In this document: positions 9,966 through 18,411 of the stretch, piece by piece
Layout of the letters: each line of letters opens with the position of its first letter
How positions within the stretch are numbered: the first letter of the stretch is position 1
NCBI GenBank assembly: GCA_021817245.1
Contig: JAKAVQ010000001.1
Location: 276,265-340,264, forward strand
DNA from: Thermoplasmata archaeon
Lineage (GTDB): Archaea > Thermoplasmatota > Thermoplasmata > Lutacidiplasmatales > UBA184
Direction of reading: 5' to 3'
DNA length: 64,000 nucleotides
Translations under genes and position numbers: made by a program
Notes under the pieces: model-generated
Seen by the model: the letters and a program-made list of their open reading frames with translations, nothing else
Database searches by the model: none
Told to the model about the DNA's origin: nothing

Positions 9966-10264
9966 CGCTTCCGATAGACCCGGCGCTCTCGAAGGCTCGG
10001 GAGCGGGGCGATACGACGCGGAACCGGTGGGCCGAGGTTCCCCGCTCCGGTGGGTGGCCGGGCGGGTCGAGTACGAAGCGACCTCCCCGCGTCCGAGGGT
10101 TCGATCCCTCGCGCCGCTCCTCCCACCGGTCGGCTCCTCTCCCGGTCCGGCCCGCGGGCGGCCGGCAGTGGTCTCGACGGCGAGGGAGCCCCTTCCCCCC
10201 GACCGCTCACCGCCCGCCTCGTGACCCGGGTCCCGCATCGTCCGTCCAATCCGGAAGAATGGTC
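9966..10264. other. 300-base intergenic region rich in inverted repeats, with a T-arm-like hairpin
   Basis: No convincing gene. It holds several perfect stems: GGAGCGGGG (10000-10008) with CCCCGCTCC (10040-10048), enclosing GGAACC/GGTTCC; CCGGTGGG (10047-10054) with CCCACCGG (10122-10129); and CGAGGG-TTCGAT-CCCTCG (10094-10111), which looks like a tRNA T arm with a 6-nt loop. The stems nest into a possible structured RNA. I could not complete a tRNA cloverleaf and see no TATA box at a suitable distance. Confidence 0.35.
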
Positions 10265-10272
10265 TTGAATAC

Positions 10273-10281
10273 GTATAAATA
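10273..10281 (+). promoter_or_regulatory. TATA box
   Basis: GTATAAATA is the clearest TATA box in the window. It would start transcription near 10300, about 35 bases before the ATG at 10337. Confidence 0.7.
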
Positions 10282-10336
10282 CACATAGCGAACATGGAAA
10301 GTGGCACCGGCGAGACCCGCCGTGGAGCAAAGAGCG

Positions 10337-10936
10337 ATGAGTCGAAAAATCGGACGAAAGACAGTGTATGTGGGGACGATCGTCGGGGTGCTGGCCCTCG
10401 TCGCTGGGTTCGCGATGGCGGCGGCGTTCCAAACGGGAACGGTCAACTCGGGCCAGAACGGCTACTCGGCGAACGTCGTCGGCACGATCTGGGCGGGCGG
10501 TGCGACGGGTACGCTCCTGCCGACGCTCGCGCCGGGCGCCTCGAGCAACACTTGCAACGCGGCCCCCGGACCCGTGGCGACCCCCTACGCGAGCTCGTTT
10601 TCGGTGACTACCGGTACATCGTTGACCGAGAGTCTCTACTTCGGCATGAGTGCCAGCGGCTGCAGCGCGAACGACTTCGCGGAAGTCTGGACGTTCACCC
10701 TGCCCCAGTCGGACCTGACGGCGAAGACGTACGTGGACACGTTCACCGTCTCGACCACCTGGACTCCGTCCGGCGGCACGGCGACGACCGCCGTCGCCTC
10801 CGACATCGTCTCGATGACGGTCTCCGCGGGGACCCCGGGTAGCACCACGGTGGTCCTCAACATCGTGGTCGACTACGGGTCGAGCATCCAGCCCACGACG
10901 ATCTCTGACCTGAACGTCGTGGTCAGTGGTGACTAA
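10337..10936 (+). CDS. secreted protein with signal peptide (camelysin/TasA-like or pilin-like)
   Basis: 199 residues from ATG 10337, which has GGAG ten bases upstream. The N-terminus MSRKIGRK plus a hydrophobic stretch (VYVGTIVGVLALVAGFAMAAAF) is a signal or anchor, and the rest is a Ser/Thr/Val-rich beta protein with two cysteines. The hydrophobic core followed by AAAFQTGTVNSG resembles TasA/camelysin-type precursors, but this is weak. A GTG at 10301 in frame is too close to the expected transcription start to be favoured. The strong TATA box suggests high expression, as expected for a surface or fibre protein. Confidence 0.65.
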   Translation: MSRKIGRKTVYVGTIVGVLALVAGFAMAAAFQTGTVNSGQNGYSANVVGTIWAGGATGTLLPTLAPGASSNTCNAAPGPVATPYASSFSVTTGTSLTESLYFGMSASGCSANDFAEVWTFTLPQSDLTAKTYVDTFTVSTTWTPSGGTATTAVASDIVSMTVSAGTPGSTTVVLNIVVDYGSSIQPTTISDLNVVVSGD

Positions 10937-11099
10937 GGGAACGTAGGTCGACCACCCACCCGGGGCGCGGCACCGCGTCCCGGGATAACCACTTCCTGAC
11001 TTTTCGGATCGGTTCGAATCGCGGGAAGCCGACCGGTTCGCCCCTCCCCCGGGGCGCCCGCGGAACGGTCCGGTCCGCGTGGAGGGACGGGCCCGACCG

Positions 11100-12761
11100 T
11101 CAGGGAACGCGAAACCGGGAGTTGCGGGCGATCTTTTGGGACTCCGGGTACCCCGCATCGGCGTGGCGGGCGACTCCGATACCGGGATCGTTGTGGAGTG
11201 CCCTTCCGATCCTTCGTTCCGCCGCGGCGGTTCCGTCCGCGACGATCACGAGCCCCGCGTGGATCGAGTTCCCGATCCCCACCCCGCCCCCATGGTGCAC
11301 CGAGACCCACGTTGCCCCGCTCGCGACGTTGAGCAGGGCGTTCAAGATCGGCCAATCGGCGATCGCGTCCGAGCCGTCCCGCATCGCCTCGGTCTCCCGG
11401 TACGGGCTCGCGACGCTTCCCGTGTCGTGATGATCCCGCCCGATCGCGATCGGCGCAGCGACCTCTTCGTCGTGGACCAGCGCGTTCACGAGATGGCCGA
11501 ACCGCTCCCGTTCCCCGTAGCCCATGTAGCAGATCCGGGCGGGAAGTCCCTGGAACTTGACCCGTTCGGACGCAAGCCGGATCCAGCGGCAGAGGTGCTC
11601 GTTCGACGAGAACTCCGAGAGGATCATCCGGTCGATCCGCCGGATGTCCTCCGGGTCCCCGCTCAGCGCGAGCCAGCGGAACGGTCCGCTGCCGACCGCG
11701 AAGAGCGGTCGGATGTACTTCGGCACGTAGCCGGCGATGTCGAACGCCCGGTCGACTCCCGCGTCCCGCGCCTGCGTGCGGAAGTTGTTGCCGTAGTCGA
11801 ACGCCTTCGATCCGGTGGCGATGAGCTCGAGGATCGCCTGTGCCTCGACCGCGATCGAGGCCTTCACTCGGAGGAGGTAGGCCGGAAGGTCCGAGGCGCG
11901 TGCCCGATCGGCATCTTCGACGGTCATTCCCTGCGGAATGTAACCGACCCGGATGTCGTGCGCAGCCGTCTGGTCGCTCACGATGTCCGGACGGGCCCCC
12001 CGACGGACGAGCTCCGGATAGATGTCCGCCGCGTTGGCGCAGAGTCCTACCGAGAGCGGCTTTCGGTCCCGAACGGCCCCGCGCACGAGCTCGAGGGCCT
12101 CGTCCAGCGAGCCGGCCTCGACGTCGAGGTACCGGTGGCCGAGGCGGCGGGCGAGCGCGCGGGGGTCTACGTCCACGATGAGCCCGACCCCTCCCAGCAG
12201 GGTGATCGCGAGGGGCTGCGCCCCTCCCATCTCGCCGAGTCCTGACGTGAGCATCCAGCGGCCCGCGAGGTCCTGCCCGCCGAACTCGATCCGGGCGAGC
12301 GATGCGAGCGTCTCGTAGGTCCCTTGAAGGATTCCCTGCGTGCCGATGTAGACCCAGCTCCCCGCGGTCATCTGGCCGAACATCGTGAGGCCCCGGCTCT
12401 CGAGGTCCCAGAAGACTTCGTCCGTCGCCCAGCGGGGCACCACGAGGGCGTTCGCGATCAGGACGCGCGGCGCGTCCGAATGCGTCGGGAAGATGCCGAC
12501 CGGCTTACCGGACTGCACCAGCAGGGTCTCCTCATCGGAGAGGGTCGTAAGGGCCGCGACGATGCGGTCGTACGACTCCCAGTCCCGGGCCGCCTTGCCG
12601 CGGCCCCCGTAGACGATCAGATGGTGGGGGTCGCGCGCGACCTCCGGGTCCAGGTTGTTCATCAGCAGGCGGAGCGCCGCTTCGGTCCCCCAGCTGCGAC
12701 AGGTCCGGACCGTACCCCGCGGAGCGTGGATCTCCCGGTCCGACTCGAGCGTTCGCGCCAC
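11100..12761 (-). CDS. hutU: urocanate hydratase (urocanase)
   Basis: 553 residues from GTG 12761, matching the usual 550-560. Diagnostic stretches are [11 protein letters not shown] near the N-terminus, [18 protein letters not shown], the NAD-binding [22 protein letters not shown], and the C-terminal [12 protein letters not shown] block that carries the conserved catalytic-region cysteine, followed by [17 protein letters not shown] and HHGGGVGIG. The enzyme converts urocanate to imidazolonepropionate in histidine breakdown. The frame is open further upstream but crosses the tRNA-Thr gene, so longer starts are wrong. No hutH, hutI or hutG is in the window. Confidence 0.93.
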   Translation of the reverse strand: MARTLESDREIHAPRGTVRTCRSWGTEAALRLLMNNLDPEVARDPHHLIVYGGRGKAARDWESYDRIVAALTTLSDEETLLVQSGKPVGIFPTHSDAPRVLIANALVVPRWATDEVFWDLESRGLTMFGQMTAGSWVYIGTQGILQGTYETLASLARIEFGGQDLAGRWMLTSGLGEMGGAQPLAITLLGGVGLIVDVDPRALARRLGHRYLDVEAGSLDEALELVRGAVRDRKPLSVGLCANAADIYPELVRRGARPDIVSDQTAAHDIRVGYIPQGMTVEDADRARASDLPAYLLRVKASIAVEAQAILELIATGSKAFDYGNNFRTQARDAGVDRAFDIAGYVPKYIRPLFAVGSGPFRWLALSGDPEDIRRIDRMILSEFSSNEHLCRWIRLASERVKFQGLPARICYMGYGERERFGHLVNALVHDEEVAAPIAIGRDHHDTGSVASPYRETEAMRDGSDAIADWPILNALLNVASGATWVSVHHGGGVGIGNSIHAGLVIVADGTAAAERRIGRALHNDPGIGVARHADAGYPESQKIARNSRFRVP

Positions 12762-12832
12762 GCGGGGCTCTACTCGGGGGATGTCAAATGCCTTCCGTCG
12801 CCCGGGGGAGACCCGGCCAGCCTCGAGGGATA

Positions 12833-12846
12833 CCCTCTTAAGAGGG
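12833..12846. promoter_or_regulatory. palindromic A/T core between hutU and tRNA-Thr (probable shared promoter)
   Basis: CCCTCTTAAGAGGG is a perfect 14-bp palindrome. Its TTAA centre lies about 30 bases before the tRNA-Thr 5' end (a TATA position) and, on the other strand, about 75 bases before the hutU start. The symmetry would let TBP load for either direction. It could also be an operator for hutU. Confidence 0.45.
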
Positions 12847-12869
12847 GCCGACGAAGTCTCTGGTCGGAC

Positions 12870-12942
12870 GCCGCCGTAGCTCAGTCGGTAGAGCGGCTGA
12901 TTTGTAATCAGCAGGTCGGGAGTTCGATCCTCTCCGGCGGCT
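12870..12942 (+). tRNA. tRNA-Thr (UGU)
   Basis: 73 nt without an intron. Acceptor GCCGCCG pairs with CGGCGGC (12935-12941), discriminator T. The D stem is GCTC/GAGC. The anticodon stem GCTGA/TCAGC encloses TTTGTAA, giving anticodon UGU (codon ACA). The T arm is GGGAG-TTCGATC-CTCTC with one G-U pair. CCA is not encoded. Confidence 0.95.
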
Positions 12943-13024
12943 CCGGACGCGGCCGCTTCCGGGCGCCTCCTACCGAGAGAGGGCGATTCGCGGCTCCGGA
13001 GCGGTGCCCGGACGCTCGGCAAAG

Positions 13025-13034
13025 GCTTTTTGTA
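13025..13034 (+). promoter_or_regulatory. TATA-like box of first pilin-like gene
   Basis: GCTTTTTGTA lies 18-33 bases before the candidate ATG codons 13052 and 13058, at the spacing repeated across this window. Confidence 0.5.
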
Positions 13035-13051
13035 TCAGTTCGTCCGCATAA

Positions 13052-13930
13052 ATGCGCATGGATGCGCCCGCGCACCGTCACCGACGGTGGCGTCACACCC
13101 GGCGTCGCGCCATCGCGGAGATCCTCGGCACGGTCCTCATGGTCGGACTGACCCTGGTCGCCGGAGTCTTGCTGTGGTCCTTCCGCATCTACACTCCGCC
13201 GGCGCCGCCGGACGTGTCGTTCGCGATCCGCTCCGGGGGCAGTAATCCGGTCTGGGGGGACCCGACCGACTGTCAGCCGCGCGGCGCCTGGAGCTATCCG
13301 CTCTCGAGCGGGGCGCTGTCGGCGTGGCAGAGCGCCTGGTGGAAACAGTGCTATCCGCCGTACGTCACGGGGAACTTCTCGATCCTCAACAGCAGTGAGA
13401 TCATCATCTCCCAGGTCTCCTCCACGAACCTCCTCCTCAGCAACGTCATCTTCACGTTCGTCTGCAACAACGCGAGCGGCCCGACGACCCTGGTGCAGGG
13501 GACGCTCGACTCGATGAGCTGGTTCCCCGGCTCGACGAGCGCCCCGGCGGCGAACGCCCCGCTCCTCGGATACTGCGGCAACTTCGACGCCGGCGGTTTC
13601 GGCGGAGGGGCGTACGGCACGCTGTACAACCGGCTCGGTATGTTCGTGCCGTTGAGCCAGAACTCCCCGTACCTCGAGGTCGGCGACACGTTCATCCTGT
13701 ACATCCACAACGGCGGATGGCCGCTCGACTACGAGTGCGTCGCCGGGCTCTACTACTGCCCCGGCGGGAGCCTGACGCCCACGATGGACACGGACGACTA
13801 CCACGGCGCTCCCCCCTGGTGCTTCACCGACATGTCCGCGTGCACCATCTACCTCACCTACAGCGGCAACCCGCAGACCACCCTCGCGACCATCCCGGTC
13901 TACTCGCTGGCGCCACCGACGGGAGCCTAA
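13052..13930 (+). CDS. type IV pilin-like surface protein, Cys-rich (copy 1)
   Basis: 292 residues. After a basic N-terminus comes RRRAIAEILGTVLMVGLTLVAGVLLWSF, the short class III signal of archaeal pilins and archaellins, with probable prepilin-peptidase cleavage before AIAE. The ectodomain begins with PP repeats and SGGSNPVWGD and contains about eight cysteines (TDCQ, KQCY, VCNN, GYCG, ECVAG, YYCPG, WCFT, SACT), likely disulfide-bonded outside the cell, plus several glycosylation sequons. ATG 13052 or 13058 both fit the upstream TATA box, with little or no leader. It is a close tandem paralogue of the next gene. No pilin assembly ATPase or peptidase is in the window. Confidence 0.8.
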   Translation: MRMDAPAHRHRRWRHTRRRAIAEILGTVLMVGLTLVAGVLLWSFRIYTPPAPPDVSFAIRSGGSNPVWGDPTDCQPRGAWSYPLSSGALSAWQSAWWKQCYPPYVTGNFSILNSSEIIISQVSSTNLLLSNVIFTFVCNNASGPTTLVQGTLDSMSWFPGSTSAPAANAPLLGYCGNFDAGGFGGGAYGTLYNRLGMFVPLSQNSPYLEVGDTFILYIHNGGWPLDYECVAGLYYCPGGSLTPTMDTDDYHGAPPWCFTDMSACTIYLTYSGNPQTTLATIPVYSLAPPTGA

Positions 13931-14081
13931 CGCGCGGGCCACGACCGCCTCTTTCCTCGGGGTCGAGGGGGTCGGCGGGCGGAGGCGGTTCGCGGCCGGT
14001 CCCGGACGCTCTCGGGTGGCGCGGGCGTCCCGCGCGGAGCACGTTCCCCCGGGTCGAAGGCTATTTAGCAGGGGGGCGGGC

Positions 14082-14954
14082 ATGACTCCCGCGATGCGCC
14101 GTCCCCGGCACTGGACCCGTGCCCGGCGCCGCGGAATCGCGGAGATCCTCGGCGCGGTCCTGCTCGTCGGCCTGACCCTGATCGCGGGGATCTTGCTCTG
14201 GTCGTTCCGCATCAATACTCCGGCCTCACCCCCCTCGGTGGGGCTGGCAATCCGCTCCGGGGGGAGCAATCCGGTCTGGGGGGACCCGACCGACTGCCAG
14301 CCGCGCGGGGATTGGAGCTACCCGCTCCCGGCCCCGGAACTGAGCGCTTGGCGGACGGACTGGCAGGCGCAGTGCCGTCCGCCGAACGTCTCCGGGAACT
14401 TCTCGCTCCTCAACACGAGCGAGATTATCATCTCCCAGGTCTCGGCCACGAACTTCCTTCTCAGCGACATCGTGTTCAGCTTCGTCTGCAACAACGTCAC
14501 GGGCGCCACCACGCTCGTTCAGGGGACCCTCGATTCGATGAGCTGGTACCCCGGGGCGACGAGCGCCCCGGCGGCGGATGCCCCGCTCCTCGGTTACTGC
14601 GGGAACTTTGACGCCGGGGGGTTCCACAACGGGGCGTTCGGCACCCTGTACAATCGGCTCGGGATGTTTGTGCCCGTGAGCCAGGATGCCCAATACCTCC
14701 AGGTCGGCGATACATACATCCTGTACATCCACAACGGGGGATGGCCGCTCGACTACGGTTGCGTGGTGGGGATCTATCCCTGCCCGTCGAGCGGTCTCTC
14801 GCCGATCCTGGACGCGGACGACTACCACGGCGCGCCGCCCTGGTGCTTCACCACCCCGTCGGCGTGCACGATCTACCTGACCTACACGGGAACTCCCCAG
14901 ACGACGCTCGCGACCATCCCGGTGTACACGCTCGCTCCGCCGACGGGGGCGTGA
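14082..14954 (+). CDS. type IV pilin-like surface protein, Cys-rich (copy 2)
   Basis: About 290 residues from ATG 14082 (14094 is an alternative). It has the same architecture as the preceding gene: a basic head, RRRGIAEILGAVLLVGLTLIAGILLWSF, then an ectodomain roughly three-quarters identical by eye, with all eight cysteines and the block HNGGWPLDY conserved. Variation is concentrated after the PRG(A/D)WSYPL segment and around YYCPG/YPCPS. The copies may be alternative or mixed subunits of one filament. A CTATTTAG box lies at 14061-14068. The next gene starts 88 bases downstream and may belong to the same transcript. Confidence 0.8.
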   Translation: MTPAMRRPRHWTRARRRGIAEILGAVLLVGLTLIAGILLWSFRINTPASPPSVGLAIRSGGSNPVWGDPTDCQPRGDWSYPLPAPELSAWRTDWQAQCRPPNVSGNFSLLNTSEIIISQVSATNFLLSDIVFSFVCNNVTGATTLVQGTLDSMSWYPGATSAPAADAPLLGYCGNFDAGGFHNGAFGTLYNRLGMFVPVSQDAQYLQVGDTYILYIHNGGWPLDYGCVVGIYPCPSSGLSPILDADDYHGAPPWCFTTPSACTIYLTYTGTPQTTLATIPVYTLAPPTGA

Positions 14955-15042
14955 GGCGCCGACCGATGTCGAGGCGGACCGTCCAAGCCCACCGCGGCAG
15001 GCCCGACACGCGCCGGTCGTCCTCGCGCGGGGGGGGGCGCGC

Positions 15043-15516
15043 ATGAGGCCACGCATCCGCCAGCGCGCGATCACCCTCGGGATACTCGTTGCGACGCTCG
15101 TCGTGGTCCTGCTCCTCGTGCTGATCGGGTTCGGGGTGCTCGTGTTGCCGTCGCCGCCGTCGAAGACGATGACGGTGAGCGCTGTCGATTTCACCTTGCA
15201 GCAGGGCACGACCTCCCAAGGGGTCGGCTGGTTCGGCGCGTCCGAGTTCAACTACACCGGGGCCGAGGGGTACCCGACCGAGGTCGCGGTCGGATCGACC
15301 CTCGTCGTCCAGTGGCAGTTCTCGAACTTCGACACGGTGGGCCATACGATCGAGCAGGTGAACGTCACCGGACCGTTCCTCCTCCTCCACTCCGACCCGT
15401 CGCTTCCAATCACCGTTCCGCCGGGGACCGACGACGGTCGGATCGGCTTTACGATCCAGGTGCCGAACGACGCGGGGGCGGACCTGGCGATCGACCTGTC
15501 GGTCAGCACCTCCTAG
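15043..15516 (+). CDS. membrane-anchored extracellular beta protein
   Basis: 157 residues. An N-terminal anchor (about 10-35: TLGILVATLVVVLLLVLIGFGVLVL) is followed by a 120-residue beta-rich ectodomain with F-x-V-Q-W-Q-F-S-N-F-D-T-V-G-H-T and VPPGTDDG. The 'GHT...v..P' pattern is reminiscent of cupredoxin-like folds, but no full copper site is visible. It lies just after the second pilin-like gene, same strand, and may be an accessory or minor component of that surface structure. The function is unknown. Confidence 0.6.
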   Translation: MRPRIRQRAITLGILVATLVVVLLLVLIGFGVLVLPSPPSKTMTVSAVDFTLQQGTTSQGVGWFGASEFNYTGAEGYPTEVAVGSTLVVQWQFSNFDTVGHTIEQVNVTGPFLLLHSDPSLPITVPPGTDDGRIGFTIQVPNDAGADLAIDLSVSTS

Positions 15517-15561
15517 GCGGCATCGCGACCGCCGCGGCCCTGAGGGTCTGCGCTGGCCAGC

Positions 15562-16797
15562 TCAGCGACGTCGAGGCCGCTGCGACGCCCCCGTCGGTTT
15601 CGGCGGTCCGGCCCCGGGGGTACGGCGGACCCAGGTTCCGGCGATGACCCAGGGAGGCTCCGGCCCGATCGGGTCGACCGTCTCCGAGCGGTACTTCTCC
15701 ACCGCCCGCTCGTCGACCTCGATCCCGAGCCCGGGCTTCGACGGGATCGCGAACTCTCCAGAGTCGATCTCGTAGCCCCGCACGAGCGAGCGCTTCCAGT
15801 CCGGCCAGCTCGCCTCGAAGCTCTCCTGGAGGAAGAACGTCGGGAGGACCGCGTCCATCTGGAGCGTGGCGGCCGTCTGGACGGGTCCGAAGGCGTTGTG
15901 GTAGGCGACCGGGGCCCCGTGGGCCGCCGCGACGCCCGCGATCTCCCGCCCGTAGGTGAACCCGCCCGAGTTCGTGATGTCCGGTTGCAGGATGTCGACG
16001 AGGCCGCGGCGGAGGAAGCTTTCGAAGTCCGCGGCGGTCAGCAGCCGCTCTCCGAGCGCGACCGGCGTCCGGACCGCGCGCCGGAACTCGGCGAGGGAGT
16101 CGGTGAGCTCCGGGATCACGGGCTCCTCCATGAAGCGGGGGTGGAATTCGTCGAGCGCCCGGCCGGCCCGGACCGCCGCCTCGGGCAGGAAGCGTCCGTG
16201 GTACTCGATCAAGAGGTCGACCATCTCTCCGACCGCGTGCCGCACGGCGGCGACCCGATCGACCGCCGCCGCGAGGCCCTCGGGGGAAAGGGTCCGGTAC
16301 TGGTCGCCGAACGGGTCGAACTTGAGCGCGCGGAACCCCGAGCGGACCATCGCCCGGGCCTTCTCGGCGAACTCCTGCGGGCGGATCGCGTCCGAGTACC
16401 AACCGTTCGAGTAGGCCCGGACGCGGTCGCGGATCCGACCCCCGAGCAGGGTCGAGATCGGGGCCCCCAGTTCCCGGCCGATCAGGTCGTAGCAGGCGAT
16501 GTCGACCCCCGAGAGGGCGCTGGTCGCCTCCATCGAGCGGGAGCGGTAGAACGAGTACCGCTCGAACTCCCGCAGCGCGGCGTGGTGTTCCGAGAGATCG
16601 CGACCCTCGTAGAAACGGGCGACCTCTCGCACGCTCTCGCGGACCGGGTGGGTCATGAGGGTCGTCGGAGACTCGCCCCAGCCGACCGCTCCGTTCGAGG
16701 TCGTCACCTTCACGAGGATGACGGTCGAGCTCCAGGGCGAGGACAGTTCGTCCGCGGGCGCCGCCACCTCGATCGGTTCGACCGACTGGATCTGCAT
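15562..16797 (-). CDS. enolase-superfamily dehydratase (mandelate racemase/galactonate dehydratase type)
   Basis: 411 residues. An N-terminal capping domain is followed by a modified TIM barrel. The ligand-bearing strand ends LIEYHGR, FMEEPV and LGERL, then QPDITNSGG and the catalytic YHNAFGP are all present. The His of the last motif and the absence of a KxK motif (ALKFDPFG instead) point to sugar-acid dehydratases of the galactonate/gluconate type. Thermoplasma relatives use such an enzyme for the non-phosphorylative Entner-Doudoroff pathway, so gluconate or galactonate is a reasonable but unproven substrate. The C-terminal 30 residues are a basic Pro-rich tail. Confidence 0.82.
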   Translation of the reverse strand: MQIQSVEPIEVAAPADELSSPWSSTVILVKVTTSNGAVGWGESPTTLMTHPVRESVREVARFYEGRDLSEHHAALREFERYSFYRSRSMEATSALSGVDIACYDLIGRELGAPISTLLGGRIRDRVRAYSNGWYSDAIRPQEFAEKARAMVRSGFRALKFDPFGDQYRTLSPEGLAAAVDRVAAVRHAVGEMVDLLIEYHGRFLPEAAVRAGRALDEFHPRFMEEPVIPELTDSLAEFRRAVRTPVALGERLLTAADFESFLRRGLVDILQPDITNSGGFTYGREIAGVAAAHGAPVAYHNAFGPVQTAATLQMDAVLPTFFLQESFEASWPDWKRSLVRGYEIDSGEFAIPSKPGLGIEVDERAVEKYRSETVDPIGPEPPWVIAGTWVRRTPGAGPPKPTGASQRPRRR

Positions 16798-16875
16798 CGT
16801 GGGTGCTCCGTGACCGGCGAGTAGACGGAGAGTGGATTAGACGGTTCCGCGCGGTTTTCGACCGCGTGAGCCGCG

Positions 16876-17334
16876 CTACGTCGGTCCCGGTGCGCGGTCC
16901 CCGGCGAGCCGCTCGACCGCGCCCTTCACGTGCGGACGGGGGGAGACCCCCTCGAGGACCTCCGTCACGCGCCCCTCGGCATCGAGAAGGAACGTCACGC
17001 GCTTCGCGATCCCGAGCAGGCCGACCACGCCGTAGCGCCTCGCGATCGCCCGGTCGCGGTCCGCGATGAGCGGGAAGGGGATCGCGTACTTCTCCTGGAA
17101 CCGGTGCTGGGCCTCGACCGAGTCGACGCTGACGCCGACCACCTGGACCCCGGCGGCCGAGAGCTCGGGATAGTGCTCGGTGAACCCCCGGGCCTCGATC
17201 GTGCATCCCATCGTGTTCGCCTTGGGGTAGAAGTACAGGACGACCGGCCGGCCCCGCAGCGAGGAGAGCGTGAAGGCAGCGCCCTCGGCGGTCGTACCGG
17301 TAAAGTCCGGCGCAACGTCCCCGACCCCGATCAT
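16876..17334 (-). CDS. peroxiredoxin (BCP/PrxQ family), apparently 1-Cys
   Basis: 152 residues. A thioredoxin-fold protein with APDF near the N-terminus and YFYPKANTMGCTIEARGF, where the Cys after MG is the peroxidatic residue. Typical PrxQ proteins have a second Cys five residues later; here that position is Arg and no other Cys is present, so it should act as a 1-Cys enzyme needing an external thiol. It reduces peroxides in the cytosol. A GAAATACG box lies on the minus strand at about 17353-17360, overlapping the 3' end of the next gene upstream. Confidence 0.9.
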   Translation of the reverse strand: MIGVGDVAPDFTGTTAEGAAFTLSSLRGRPVVLYFYPKANTMGCTIEARGFTEHYPELSAAGVQVVGVSVDSVEAQHRFQEKYAIPFPLIADRDRAIARRYGVVGLLGIAKRVTFLLDAEGRVTEVLEGVSPRPHVKGAVERLAGDRAPGPT

Positions 17335-17359
17335 GGTCGGTCAGGCACTCGTGCGTATT

Positions 17360-18319
17360 TCACCGCACCGGGGCGGAGGAGCTCCGTGGTTCGATGGCGT
17401 CGCCCGAGAGGCGACGGAGCTCCTCATGGGACAGCTCGGGGACGCGGGGGCCTTCGCGGTACTCCTCCCAGCGGTCGGCGCGGGGCTCGGGAAGGAGAAC
17501 GCTCACGACGCCCGGCCGGTCGAGGAGGTATCGGATTGCGGCCTGGGCGAGGGTACGATGGCGCTCGCGGGTCAGAAAGCCCAGACGAAGGACCGGCTCG
17601 AACTCTCGATGCAGCGTCCGCAGGTTCCACGGTCCTCCCGCGGGGGGGCGATGGGCGAGGTCCGGGGCGAACCGGGTCCCGTCGAGCCGTCCTTCAGCGA
17701 ACGGGTCCCGCACGAGGTACGCGGACCCGGCGCCGCTCTCCGGACCGGCCGCTGTAGAGAGCGGACCCGGACTCAGCAGGGACGCGGCGACCGACTCGAG
17801 CGCCGGTCGCGCGCCCGGGGTCCGATCGGGCGCCCGGGTCCCGGCGGGGAAGCGGACCGCCCATGCCGCGATCCGCTGCGCCTGCCGGAGACTCTCGAGA
17901 GTCTCTAGGGTCGAAGGGCGCTGGTCCTCCGTAAGTCGGGCGACGTCGGCCTCGACGACCAGACGCGTCGCCGTGCCGAACCGGGTTCGAAGACGCTCCA
18001 CGGCGCGCTCGAGCTCCCCGGCCGAGGCTCGGAGGCCGGGGTACGGCACGACGACCACGAGGTCCGGCGCGGGCGCCGGGAACGCGAGGGCGAGCAGACG
18101 CTCCGCGATCTCGGGCTGGGGCGACTCGATCGTCGCGAAGAGATTCACCCCGTCGTGGTACGCCCGGCGCAGGAGTTCCACACGGGAGCGCTCCGCGACC
18201 GGCCCGGCCCGGCCCGCCGGATCGACCGACCATCCGAGGACCGAGACCTCGAGCGGGGTGTCGGGGACGTTCCGGCGAGCCAGCGAACCGGCGCTAGGGC
18301 TCGGGGCCGGTTCGGTCAT
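17360..18319 (-). CDS. aldo/keto-reductase-like protein lacking the usual catalytic residues
   Basis: 319 residues from ATG 18319. The overall plan follows aldo/keto reductases: an N-terminal LGWSV, a 'hdGvNlF' strand, a C-terminal helix-strand pair ending LDRPGVVSVLLP, and EYREGPRVPELSHEELRRL. But the FDTAxxY segment reads FATIES, the conserved TK strand reads VVVVPYPG, and no LxxxH strand is seen. The Asp-Tyr-Lys-His tetrad is thus missing and the protein is probably not an oxidoreductase of the usual kind. It is the only gene separating the peroxiredoxin from the divergent RfcL gene. Confidence 0.6.
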   Translation of the reverse strand: MTEPAPSPSAGSLARRNVPDTPLEVSVLGWSVDPAGRAGPVAERSRVELLRRAYHDGVNLFATIESPQPEIAERLLALAFPAPAPDLVVVVPYPGLRASAGELERAVERLRTRFGTATRLVVEADVARLTEDQRPSTLETLESLRQAQRIAAWAVRFPAGTRAPDRTPGARPALESVAASLLSPGPLSTAAGPESGAGSAYLVRDPFAEGRLDGTRFAPDLAHRPPAGGPWNLRTLHREFEPVLRLGFLTRERHRTLAQAAIRYLLDRPGVVSVLLPEPRADRWEEYREGPRVPELSHEELRRLSGDAIEPRSSSAPVR

Positions 18320-18411
18320 GCCTCGCGCCCGCGAGGCCCCTCGGGTAGAGAACGGTTCTCCCTCGAAGTGCGGTAGAGAGACCTCATTAGCCACCCGCCC
18401 GGTGACGGGGC

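Larger units (their letters stand above)
13052..14954 (+). repeat. tandem gene duplication of Cys-rich pilin-like genes
   Basis: The two coding regions share most of their sequence, from the ATCGCGGAGATCCTCGGC stretch of the signal to the identical C-terminal ending APPTGA. They are separated by about 150 bases. Confidence 0.8.

Noticed and set aside
10047-10129. A tRNA gene based on the T-arm-like hairpin
   Set aside because: The T loop is 6 nt if the stem is perfect, no anticodon arm could be placed, and 10 bases separate the T stem from the supposed acceptor. Kept only as a structured-region finding.
9966-10307. N-terminal extension of the zinc-finger membrane protein
   Set aside because: It runs through inverted repeats and the TATA box of the divergent gene; residues are low-complexity.
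12762-13022. N-terminal extension of urocanase through the tRNA-Thr gene
   Set aside because: The extension translates the tRNA antisense strand and makes the protein 87 residues too long. GTG 12761 gives the family length.
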